A DNA stretch of 7,824 bases from Bacillota bacterium (GTDB lineage: Bacteria > Bacillota > Clostridia > Lachnospirales > Lachnospiraceae). Made by a program: the position numbers and the translations under genes. Shown in pieces: positions 1 to 5,410 of the stretch. Under the pieces are notes generated by a model. That model was not told the DNA's origin and did not search any database. It saw only the letters and a program-made list of their open reading frames with translations. Position 1 is the stretch's first letter. Every line of letters starts with the position of its first letter. The stretch covers positions 1 through 7,824 of the forward strand of contig JAEWWQ010000155.1 of NCBI GenBank assembly GCA_023458855.1, in the 5' to 3' direction.

Positions 1-930
1 CTCCAGACGCATATTATCTATTTTCATATTTGATAAAGAACCGTATTTCAATGCCTTTTGGATTGCAAGTCCCGGGTCATTTGTATGGACATGTACTTTG
101 ACCACATCATCATCTGCAACAACAACAATAGAATCGCCGATTGATTCCAGGTAATCCTTAAAATCTATTTCATTCTTTATGTTAAATATACGATCCAGCA
201 TAATAATAAATTCTGTACAATATCCAAATTTGATATCTACTTCTTCCTGCGCTTCTGCTGACATGGCAGAGGCAACCGGAGTAATATTCATAATCGAAAG
301 ATCCAGTTCTTTTCCCAAGTATGCGTCATAAGCACCCTTCATAACTTCCATAAGGCCTTGTCCGCCCGAATCAACAACTCCCGCCTGTTTTAATACCGGA
401 AGCATCTCCGGTGTCTGGCTTAACACATAATCTGCGTATTTGATGACCTCTTCCATAAAAGTCTTTAAATCATCGCACCCTTGCTCTGATAATTCATTTG
501 CTTTTTCAGCAGCACCTTTTGCCACTGTCAGAATCGTTCCTTCTTTTGGTTTCATAACTGCTTTATATGCTGTTTCTACAGCTTTGTCAAAAGCCTCTGC
601 CATAATAGTGACCGTTACTTCGTCATACTCACTGATATACTTGGTCAACCCTCTCAGCAGTTGTGAAAGAATAACTCCTGAATTACCTCTGGCTCCTCGT
701 AATGACCCTGAAGAAATCGCTTTTGCGAGTGTCTTCATATCCGGATTATCAAGTGCAGCTACTTCCCTTGCAGCAGACATAATGGTCATTGTCATATTCG
801 TTCCTGTATCACCATCCGGTACTGGAAAAACATTCAATTCGTTGATCCATTCCTTTTTATGCTCAAGATTTTTAGCACCGGCTAAGAACATCTTTGAAAG
901 CATCTTAGCATCGATTGTATTTAAAACCAC
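1..930 (-). CDS. fakA: Fatty acid kinase ATP-binding subunit FakA (DAK2 domain/YloV), 3' end outside window
   Basis: FakA phosphorylates fatty acids bound by its partner FakB, giving acyl-phosphate for phospholipid synthesis in the cytoplasm. The 310 codons present hold the N-terminal DAK2 nucleotide domain and most of the middle domain. The Mg/ATP motif NVFPVPDGDTGTNM lies at residues 33-46, with Asp39 and Asp41. A glycine-rich SGSLRGARGNSGV stretch follows near residue 75. The middle domain has FGYCTEF around Cys238 and KVHVHT with His280 and His282; these match the Cys/His/His metal site known in staphylococcal FakA. The C-terminal domain is off the left edge. I chose the GTG start at 930 because GGAGG (939-943) sits 8 nt upstream and abuts the stop of the upstream gene, so the two are probably co-transcribed and coupled. 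Glycerone kinase uses the same DAK2 fold, but the middle-domain motifs favour FakA. Confidence 0.93.
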   Translation of the reverse strand, partial: MVLNTIDAKMLSKMFLAGAKNLEHKKEWINELNVFPVPDGDTGTNMTMTIMSAAREVAALDNPDMKTLAKAISSGSLRGARGNSGVILSQLLRGLTKYISEYDEVTVTIMAEAFDKAVETAYKAVMKPKEGTILTVAKGAAEKANELSEQGCDDLKTFMEEVIKYADYVLSQTPEMLPVLKQAGVVDSGGQGLMEVMKGAYDAYLGKELDLSIMNITPVASAMSAEAQEEVDIKFGYCTEFIIMLDRIFNIKNEIDFKDYLESIGDSIVVVADDDVVKVHVHTNDPGLAIQKALKYGSLSNMKIDNMRLE

Positions 931-943
931 AATTAGTTCCTCC

Positions 944-1300
944 TTAATCAATAACTCGAACACCTTCAACAAAGATGTTGATTTTTTCAATTTTTAAACC
1001 AGTAAATTCTTCCACCTTATATTTCACATTACTTATCAAATTATCAGAAACTGCAAGAATGCTTACACCATAAGAAACAATTACATGAAAATCAAGAATC
1101 AGATTATTGTTTTCTACAGTTACTGAAATGCCGCGTGTAATACTGTCAAGTTTTAATAATTTCACTACTTCATCCTTCATATTTACAGCTGCCATACCAA
1201 CGATTCCAAAACATTCTACAGCAACAGATCCTGCGTATTTAGCAATTACTTCATCATCTATAACAATATTTCCCATATGTGTATCCATCGTTCCGCTCAT
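944..1300 (-). CDS. Asp23/Gls24 family envelope stress protein (YloU-like, DUF322)
   Basis: This 118-residue protein has the Gls24/Asp23 pattern: an N-terminal GNIVIDDEVIAKYAG stretch (about residues 10-24), then a Val/Ala-rich helix with GIVGMA, and a C-terminal VEEFTGLKIEKINIFVEGV stretch (96-114). No signal peptide or membrane helix is visible, so it is cytoplasmic. Family members are linked to alkaline or envelope stress, and some attach to membrane partners; the molecular role of the YloU branch is unclear. The ATG start has AGGAGG about 7 nt upstream. Its stop is 13 nt before the fakA start and the fakA ribosome site touches that stop, so the two genes form one unit. In Bacillus the homologues yloU and yloV are also adjacent and lie next to rpmB, as here. 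The link between Gls24 and fatty acid activation is inference from this conserved neighbourhood. Confidence 0.9.
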   Translation of the reverse strand: MSGTMDTHMGNIVIDDEVIAKYAGSVAVECFGIVGMAAVNMKDEVVKLLKLDSITRGISVTVENNNLILDFHVIVSYGVSILAVSDNLISNVKYKVEEFTGLKIEKINIFVEGVRVID

Positions 1301-1335
1301 AATAACCCTCCTAACTATAACTGAATTATATGGCT

Positions 1336-1366
1336 ATTATAACCGCTTTTTGGTAAAAAGGGAACA
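1336..1366 (-). promoter_or_regulatory. Weak candidate promoter for the gls24-fakA pair
   Basis: On the minus strand a perfect TATAAT lies at 1341-1336, 35 nt upstream of the Gls24-family start. At a 17-nt spacing the upstream hexamer is only TTCCCT, and no extended -10 TG is present. A second TATAAT at 1330-1325 also lacks a good -35. The position in the divergent gap opposite rpmB makes a promoter expected here, but the exact hexamers are uncertain. Confidence 0.3.
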
Positions 1367-1415
1367 CATAAATAAAATAATCGGATCATTTTTGTAAAAA
1401 ACCGAGTATTTATGC

Positions 1416-1444
1416 TTGCATTATTTTTTTCTTTCTGCTAAAAT
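1416..1444 (+). promoter_or_regulatory. Sigma-A promoter of rpmB, extended -10
   Basis: TTGCAT (1416-1421), a 17-nt spacer, then TAAAAT (1439-1444) preceded by TGC, which makes an extended -10. Transcription would begin near 1451, giving a leader of about 43 nt. No attenuator or riboswitch structure is visible in it. The rpmB ribosome site GGGAGGTG lies at 1481-1488. Confidence 0.8.
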
Positions 1445-1493
1445 AAATGTGTTGTGAGTCTAAATGACTTAATTTATCTAGGGAGGTGCTAAT

Positions 1494-1679
1494 ATGGCTA
1501 AATGTGAAGTTTGTGGAAAAGGCGTTCATTTTGGTAATGCGGTAAGCCATTCTCATAGAAGATCCAATCATATCTGGAATTCAAACGTTAAAAATGTGAA
1601 ATGTAAAGTAAATGGAGCTGCAAAGAAAATGCACGTATGTACAAGCTGTCTGAAATCCGGCAGAGTTGAAAGAGTTTAA
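1494..1679 (+). CDS. rpmB: 50S ribosomal protein L28, zinc-ribbon form
   Basis: L28 is a structural protein of the large ribosomal subunit. The 61-residue length is typical of Firmicutes. It opens with MAKCEVCGKG and has the family stretch SHSHRRSNHIW near residues 18-28. Two Cys-x2-Cys pairs, Cys4/Cys7 and Cys49/Cys52, mark the zinc-binding version rather than the cysteine-free paralogue that some bacteria induce under zinc shortage. The GGGAGGTG ribosome site is 5 nt upstream of the ATG. The gene is monocistronic: it has its own strong promoter at 1416-1444 and an intrinsic terminator 10 nt past its stop. It diverges from the Gls24/FakA pair, a neighbourhood also seen in Bacillus. Confidence 0.97.
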   Translation: MAKCEVCGKGVHFGNAVSHSHRRSNHIWNSNVKNVKCKVNGAAKKMHVCTSCLKSGRVERV

Positions 1680-1688
1680 TTTTAAATG

Positions 1689-1722
1689 AAAAAGACTATC
1701 TTTTATAAGATAGTCTTTTTTT
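1689..1722. terminator. Bidirectional intrinsic terminator between rpmB and the J-domain gene
   Basis: A perfect 14-bp stem (1689-1702 with 1707-1720) closes a 4-nt TTAT loop. On the plus strand it ends in a run of seven T (1716-1722), which terminates rpmB. On the minus strand the opposite arm ends in TTTTT, so the same hairpin can terminate the convergent gene whose stop is at 1725. Confidence 0.9.
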
Positions 1723-1724
1723 AG

Positions 1725-2213
1725 TTAACACCGATACTTCTCTTTTAATGCATTATACTCCTGATTGATCATCTGAACAGTATCCTTATCTCCGCATAAA
1801 TTATCCGGATGAAAAATCTTTATCAGATCTTTATATCTTTTCTTTAATGCAAGTATATTATCCACTCCTTTAAAGAAAGATTGAATACTGACATATTGGA
1901 TTACCTTACTTTCCGTTCGGTATTCTTTATTGACATGATATGCTCTTTTTTCTCTTTCTACTGCTTTCCTGTCAAGTTCTAACTGCTGATATGCATTTTG
2001 AAGAATTTGTAATTTTTTTTCAAAAAGTAATTTTTCACTTTCCAGACGTCTGGTCTCATATTCTATTTTTTGCTTCTGCCGTTCTTCCTGCTTCTCGTAT
2101 TCTTTTTTCTGCTGATAAAATTCTTCGTACAATTCATCCAGTTTTTTCTTTTCTGCTTCTATTCTAACATTTTCACGAAAAAGAAAAAGTTTTATTTCTT
2201 CAGATTCTTCCAC
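1725..2213 (-). CDS. Coiled-coil protein with C-terminal J-domain
   Basis: Taken as 162 residues. Residues 8-95 are almost entirely Glu, Lys, Gln, Arg and Leu with heptad-like spacing, a long coiled coil with no membrane segment. Residues 106-160 form a J-domain: a helix with LALKKRYKDLIKIF, then the HPD motif at 135-137 (FHPDNLCGD), then a last helix with INQEYNALK. HPD is the loop that stimulates DnaK-type Hsp70 ATPase, so this is probably a specialised co-chaperone whose coil binds a client or gives dimers; that role is inference. It lacks the Gly/Phe and zinc regions of housekeeping DnaJ. An in-frame GTG at 2222 would add three residues but overlaps the AGAGGTG ribosome site, so the GTG at 2213, 6 nt downstream of that site, is preferred. 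A small membrane protein gene ends 16 nt upstream and is probably co-transcribed. Confidence 0.82.
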   Translation of the reverse strand: MEESEEIKLFLFRENVRIEAEKKKLDELYEEFYQQKKEYEKQEERQKQKIEYETRRLESEKLLFEKKLQILQNAYQQLELDRKAVEREKRAYHVNKEYRTESKVIQYVSIQSFFKGVDNILALKKRYKDLIKIFHPDNLCGDKDTVQMINQEYNALKEKYRC

Positions 2214-2219
2214 CGTAAA

Positions 2220-2226
2220 CACCTCT
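2220..2226 (-). promoter_or_regulatory. Ribosome binding site deciding the J-domain gene start
   Basis: AGAGGTG on the minus strand, 6 nt before the GTG at 2213. The alternative GTG at 2222-2220 lies inside this site, so it cannot be served by it. This is why the shorter protein is preferred. Confidence 0.65.
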
Positions 2227-2229
2227 GTA

Positions 2230-2370
2230 TCATTTGCAAAAATACAAATTGTATCCTATTAGCATTAAGGCAGCAATTATTACTATCCCCCAAAATGTAT
2301 TCGAGATAACTAGCATAAGCATCATTCCTATTGCAATACAAAACAATATAAACCCAATTAATTTTTTCAA
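2230..2370 (-). CDS. Small two-helix membrane protein (46 residues, TTG start)
   Basis: A short frame starts at TTG (2370-2368), reads LKKLIGFILFCIAIG and ends YNLYFCK before a TGA at 2232-2230. Two hydrophobic segments, about residues 4-22 and 26-43, are separated by a short SNTF turn, with Lys2/Lys3 at the front. This suggests a small inner-membrane hairpin with both ends in the cytoplasm. An in-frame TAA lies four codons before the TTG, so the start is either this TTG or an internal ATG at codon 16 that would cut the first helix. The ribosome site is weak (AGCAGG, 7 nt away). It sits 61 nt after gerW and 16 nt before the J-domain gene. A TATAAT at 2425-2420 could be part of a promoter for the pair, but I find no matching -35. 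The length, clean hydrophobic pattern and tight spacing support a real gene; I cannot name its function. Confidence 0.7.
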   Translation of the reverse strand: MKKLIGFILFCIAIGMMLMLVISNTFWGIVIIAALMLIGYNLYFCK

Positions 2371-2431
2371 ATATAAACCTGCTTATACTTTTTCTATAAA
2401 AGATATGTGAAATAAACGTATTATAGAACGA

Positions 2432-2818
2432 TTATTCTTCCGGAAATGCAATATCCACTGCTTCCTGATCTGGCATAATTTCCTCTTTCTTAGAAGAAAA
2501 TTTATCAAAAACATCCGGAATCATATCCAAAACTTTTGTAATTACATCCTGATTCTTAATATTCACTAATTTTGTCTGACCGTTTTTAATAACAAGTACC
2601 GCACTTGGTGTCATCTTACCGCACATACCGCCAGCACCACCATTTTTTTTGTCATTATTGCTTGCACCTGCTCCAACTCCAAATGATACATCCACCAATG
2701 GCAGAATAATCGTGTCACCTATTTTGGTTGCTTCCCCCACAACAGTTTTGGATGAAAGAAAAGATTCCATTCCCTTCATTAAAGAATCAACCACACCTGC
2801 AAAATTATTATCCGACAT
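2432..2818 (-). CDS. gerW: GerW family sporulation protein (YtfJ-like)
   Basis: This 128-residue protein has the Spore_YtfJ family layout: an N-terminal helix (MSDNNFAGVVDSLMKGMESF), then KTVVGEATKIGDTIILPLVDVSFG at about 24-47, then a Gly/Asn-rich linker (48-68) with GAGASNN and GGAGGMCGKM. A second conserved block, TPSAVLVIKNGQTKLVNIK, follows at about 70-88. In Bacillus GerW is made in the forespore and is needed for normal germination with L-alanine. No signal peptide is visible. A strong GGAGGAG site precedes the ATG, and the stop of the DUF2953 gene is 2 nt upstream, so the two are co-transcribed, as ytfI-ytfJ are in Bacillus. The acidic tail ending FPEE is unremarkable. Non-sporulating Lachnospiraceae can retain this gene, so its presence does not prove sporulation. 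Confidence 0.93.
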   Translation of the reverse strand: MSDNNFAGVVDSLMKGMESFLSSKTVVGEATKIGDTIILPLVDVSFGVGAGASNNDKKNGGAGGMCGKMTPSAVLVIKNGQTKLVNIKNQDVITKVLDMIPDVFDKFSSKKEEIMPDQEAVDIAFPEE

Positions 2819-2820
2819 CC

Positions 2821-3762
2821 TTACTCCTCCTTTTTTAACATCGATAAAAATAATCTGAGATTTTTATCGAAATAAACAACCCATAATACACGTAATAATC
2901 CGAAAATTGTTATTTTCCCTTTGATAAATAAATTTCCTTCCAGAATATCCTGTTCAAACTCCGGAACTATAACGACATGGTCTGTACATAGTGGGTACAG
3001 CATCCCATATAGAGCCATTATTTGCCCGGTCATTGCAGGATCTTCATTTCCCACATGTAAATAGGCCTTGTAATTCCGGGGTCTTATATTTTTCCACAAA
3101 TATATGATTTGTTTTTTACATAATGCATATGCCTTTTCAGCTTCCACGCTATGCACAAGTTCATAATAATAATTAATATTATTACATATATCTCTTATTT
3201 TATCATAAATTCTTTCTAATGTGTACTTGATATTTTTACATGCATGTATTATTCGAATCCACAAATTCCTTATTTTCACAAAAAATATCCTGACTGTTTT
3301 CTTATCTTCGTGTTCCTTGTCTGAGGGCCTATCATATGATTCCGGTGATTCCGGCTTTGCCTGCTTGTCCATGCTTACTTCTTTTTTTATTGCAGCCCCT
3401 TCACCTGTTTCTTTCTTTTCCTTTGTATGTACCTTTATTTTGCCCTTTTTTCTAATTTCCTTTTCTTTTTTCCGTTCTTCCTTCTGCGCTTTTCTCTCTT
3501 CCTTCTTATCTGCATTATATACCGGTATTCCCAGTAACCTGATTATTATATTGGAATCTTCAATGTAATATAGCTTTCCGCTCAGTATATGAAATAGCCA
3601 GCTTATTTTCAGAACAGCGCTGATATTCTCTCTATATTCTGCGTGTATCCGATATCTGACCGGCACAAACAATACTAATAAAAGAAGCGTACCTAAAATT
3701 ATGAAAATACTTAAAATTATAATTCCGACAGCTTTTAAAATTAATAACAGTATATGTATCAT
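2821..3762 (-). CDS. DUF2953 domain membrane protein (YtfI-like, sporulation associated)
   Basis: A 313-residue protein with a long hydrophobic N-terminus (about residues 4-34) that looks like an uncleaved membrane anchor ending in VPVRYRI. A first predicted beta region follows (35-82). Residues 86-155 are a highly charged low-complexity linker rich in Lys, Glu and Arg. The conserved DUF2953 core is at the C-terminus, with VGNEDPAMTGQIMALYG at 237-253, then PEFEQDILEGNLFIKGKI at about 267-284 and a hydrophobic stretch near 285-297. The biochemical function of the family is unknown; it is usually paired with GerW, as here. Start: ATG with GAGGG just upstream, and a 4-nt ATGA overlap with the preceding gene's stop, which implies translational coupling. 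The linker is the least conserved-looking part and may be a tether; that is inference. Confidence 0.85.
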   Translation of the reverse strand: MIHILLLILKAVGIIILSIFIILGTLLLLVLFVPVRYRIHAEYRENISAVLKISWLFHILSGKLYYIEDSNIIIRLLGIPVYNADKKEERKAQKEERKKEKEIRKKGKIKVHTKEKKETGEGAAIKKEVSMDKQAKPESPESYDRPSDKEHEDKKTVRIFFVKIRNLWIRIIHACKNIKYTLERIYDKIRDICNNINYYYELVHSVEAEKAYALCKKQIIYLWKNIRPRNYKAYLHVGNEDPAMTGQIMALYGMLYPLCTDHVVIVPEFEQDILEGNLFIKGKITIFGLLRVLWVVYFDKNLRLFLSMLKKEE

Positions 3763-4088
3763 TTTTCCCTCTTCTGAGACTGTTGATTCAGAATATATTC
3801 TTTCACCTTTACATCCCCTGTTTCTTCATATATATCAGATATGATTTTTTGAGATAGTGCAACTGCCTCATCGTATCCTTCTGCTATTCCGACTATAAAG
3901 ATACCTTTTTTTCTGAAAGCTTTTTGTTGTAAAAAAGCACAATGATAAATTTCAAGCAAATCATTTCCCGGTGCCAATGCGATTATGTGTACCCTTACCT
4001 GCCCGATATTCCATTTTAATTTTCTGCATATTTTTTTCCATTTTTTACTATATTTATCTGTGGTATACAAGTATTTATAGAATCTCAT
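3759..4088 (-). CDS. Conserved-looking protein of unknown function, first gene of the DUF2953-gerW operon
   Basis: I do not recognise this 109-residue protein. It is basic at the front (MRFYKYLYTTDKYSKKWKKI, residues 1-20), then has a mixed region with LAPGNDLLEIYHC (38-50) and FLQQKAF, a hydrophobic strand KGIFIVGIAEGYDEA (61-75), a helix SQKIISDIYEETGD and a basic tail. No signal peptide or membrane helix is present, so it should be a small alpha/beta cytoplasmic protein. An in-frame ATG four codons upstream (4100) has no ribosome site, whereas GGAG stands 6 nt before the ATG at 4088, so the shorter form is chosen. Its stop overlaps the DUF2953 start by 4 nt (ATGA). It is therefore the lead gene of an operon with DUF2953 and gerW, and a sporulation-related role is a reasonable guess from context only. 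Confidence 0.78.
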   Translation of the reverse strand: MRFYKYLYTTDKYSKKWKKICRKLKWNIGQVRVHIIALAPGNDLLEIYHCAFLQQKAFRKKGIFIVGIAEGYDEAVALSQKIISDIYEETGDVKVKEYILNQQSQKREK

Positions 4089-4094
4089 TTCTGA

Positions 4095-4098
4095 CTCC
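4095..4098 (-). promoter_or_regulatory. Ribosome binding site deciding the start at 4088
   Basis: GGAG on the minus strand, with a 6-nt spacer to the ATG at 4088. The upstream in-frame ATG at 4100-4098 shares a base with this site and has no purine-rich sequence of its own in the 20 nt before it. Confidence 0.6.
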
Positions 4099-4138
4099 AT
4101 TCATGTGTTTTACTGCTAAAATCAAATTTACATATTAG

Positions 4139-4167
4139 ATTATAACCAATTTCAGGTATAATATCTA
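4139..4167 (-). promoter_or_regulatory. Candidate sigma-A promoter for the 109-residue protein-DUF2953-gerW operon
   Basis: On the minus strand TAGATA (4167-4162), a 17-nt spacer and a perfect TATAAT (4144-4139). The -35 matches consensus at four of six positions. It lies about 50 nt upstream of the first gene in the divergent gap. I saw no convincing sporulation-sigma sites in the same gap, but those consensuses are hard to judge by eye. Confidence 0.45.
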
Positions 4168-4240
4168 GCAACAGTTATACATATTATTTTTTATATTATC
4201 ATAAACAGACATAATTTAACAGATGACGTTTTCAAAAATA

Positions 4241-4269
4241 TTGACAATACAGGCAGATAACTATAATAT
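4241..4269 (+). promoter_or_regulatory. Sigma-A promoter of the HD-GYP gene
   Basis: A perfect TTGACA at 4241-4246 is followed by the overlapping hexamers TATAAT (4262-4267, 15-nt spacer) and TAATAT (4264-4269, 17-nt spacer). Transcription would start near 4276. The leader of about 45 nt carries the AGAGGGG ribosome site at 4304-4310, 9 nt before the ATG. No riboswitch fold is apparent in so short a leader. The rest of the 4101-4319 gap is AT-rich without a gene. Confidence 0.75.
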
Positions 4270-4319
4270 AATTGATAATAACAGAAATATAAATTTAAGG
4301 ATCAGAGGGGTTTATACAT

Positions 4320-5381
4320 ATGAAATCAGTTGCTAGAATGGGATTACAACCAGGCATGGAAATTGGAGAAGCTGTTTATTCTTATCATGGTGAATTAATT
4401 TGTCCGGCTAACACGATCGTTGATGCAAATCTGATAGCAAAATTAGCCTGCTATTCTATCATGTGCGTAGAAATAAAAGAGCCTGCCGATTACGCTGTAA
4501 CCCGGTTTGAAAGAATTCGCATTTCGCCGGCTTTTAAAAATTTCGAGAGTGTCTACCGCAACAATCTGAATGCTTATAAATATATGATAGATGACTTTCT
4601 TCAGAATGATCATATGCTTAATTTTAATTATCTTTTAAAAATTCATGATAATATAAGGGCCTGCACAAAAACCGGTGAAGAGTTGCTCAATATGCTTTAT
4701 TATATGCTTCCTACCGAGGATGATCTTACATATGCGCACTGCCTAAATGCTGCACTGATCAGTAATGTATTTTCCTATTGGCTCGGTCTTCCCAAGGAAG
4801 ATACCAAGATAATTACTTTATGTGGTTTTGTTTATGATATTGGTAAATTAAAATTACCAAATTCTCTTTTATGGACCCCGGGTCGTCTGTCAAATGATGA
4901 ATACACCCGTATGCAGACACATACCATTCTGGGTTATGATTTACTTAAAAATAAGGATATTGACCAGCACATCATAAATGCTACATTAATGCACCACGAG
5001 CGCTGTGATGGCAGTGGATATCCAAATCATATTAAGGATTCTGAGATTGACATTTATGCAAAATATATGGGAATTGTTGATTCTTACGAAGCTATGACTT
5101 CCGCCAGAACTTACCGGCCTTCGCTGAATCCTTTTCAGGTAATAAAAACCTTTACCGACAGTGGACTGGACCGCTACTGCGCCCCAATAATCACATTGAT
5201 TTTACAACATATTGCGAACAGCCAGATGGGAGCACGGGTCGCCTTGAGCGACGGCACCCTTGCCGATGTAATTTTAATCAATACAAAGCCCCTGGACCGT
5301 CCTTTGGTCAAACTTGTAGAAAGCGGCGAATTACTTGATCTTAGCAAGATGAACCAATTGGATATCGTTTCCACCTTATAA
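4320..5381 (+). CDS. HD-GYP domain protein (cyclic-di-GMP phosphodiesterase family) with His-to-Tyr change in the HD pair
   Basis: A 353-residue soluble protein. An N-terminal beta-rich module (about 1-60, with LQPGMEIGEAVYS) precedes a helical linker and the HD-GYP domain (about 130-300). HD-GYP enzymes hydrolyse cyclic-di-GMP to pGpG or GMP using two or three metals. Visible site residues: His140 (YAHCLN), Asp173 and Lys176 in VYDIGK, His201 (THTILG), His225/His226/Glu227 (MHHERCDGSGYP, with GYP at 233-235) and Asp254 (GIVDSYEA). The residue before Asp173, normally the metal-binding His, is Tyr172 (TAT, 4833-4835). The first-site Glu four residues before His140 is Leu136. A C-terminal tail (about 303-353, ARVALSDGTLADVILIN) resembles the small beta tail of other clostridial members. 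The gene stands alone with its own promoter. Activity may be reduced, altered or lost; a binding-only sensor role is possible. The family call is firm, the catalytic call is not. Confidence 0.88.
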   Translation: MKSVARMGLQPGMEIGEAVYSYHGELICPANTIVDANLIAKLACYSIMCVEIKEPADYAVTRFERIRISPAFKNFESVYRNNLNAYKYMIDDFLQNDHMLNFNYLLKIHDNIRACTKTGEELLNMLYYMLPTEDDLTYAHCLNAALISNVFSYWLGLPKEDTKIITLCGFVYDIGKLKLPNSLLWTPGRLSNDEYTRMQTHTILGYDLLKNKDIDQHIINATLMHHERCDGSGYPNHIKDSEIDIYAKYMGIVDSYEAMTSARTYRPSLNPFQVIKTFTDSGLDRYCAPIITLILQHIANSQMGARVALSDGTLADVILINTKPLDRPLVKLVESGELLDLSKMNQLDIVSTL

Positions 5382-5410
5382 ATGGGGTTCCTTAATTACT
5401 TCCCCATTTA
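5379..5410 (+). terminator. Possible terminator hairpin overlapping both convergent stop codons
   Basis: TAAATGGGG (5379-5387) pairs perfectly with CCCCATTTA (5402-5410) around a 14-nt loop. Downstream on the plus strand is TTCATTTTCTTC, T-rich but not a clean run. The left arm includes the HD-GYP stop codon, and the loop and right arm cover the stop and last codons of the Nudix gene. On the minus strand no T run follows, so it would work mainly for the HD-GYP transcript. Confidence 0.45.

Noticed and set aside
440..997. 185-codon open frame on the plus strand
   Set aside because: It lies antisense over fakA and the end of the Gls24 gene, which have clear family motifs; it has no ribosome site and reads as low-quality Ser/Ile-rich protein.
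2392..2428. Inverted repeat TTCTATAA...TTATAGAA between gerW and the small membrane gene
   Set aside because: 8-bp AT-only arms with a 21-nt loop and no strong T run; too weak to call a terminator or operator. One arm contains the TATAAT noted for a possible promoter.
3221..3568. 115-codon plus-strand open frame rich in Phe and Ser
   Set aside because: Antisense to the charged linker of the DUF2953 gene; the composition simply mirrors the Lys/Glu codons opposite.
4101..4319. Riboswitch or small RNA in the divergent gap before the HD-GYP gene
   Set aside because: The promoter leaves a leader of about 45 nt with no stable GC stems and no recognisable GEMM-type cyclic-di-GMP motif.
4223..4330. 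Upstream open frame beginning ATGACGTTTTC before the HD-GYP gene
   Set aside because: It starts upstream of the -35 of the predicted promoter, has no ribosome site, and reads through promoter sequence.
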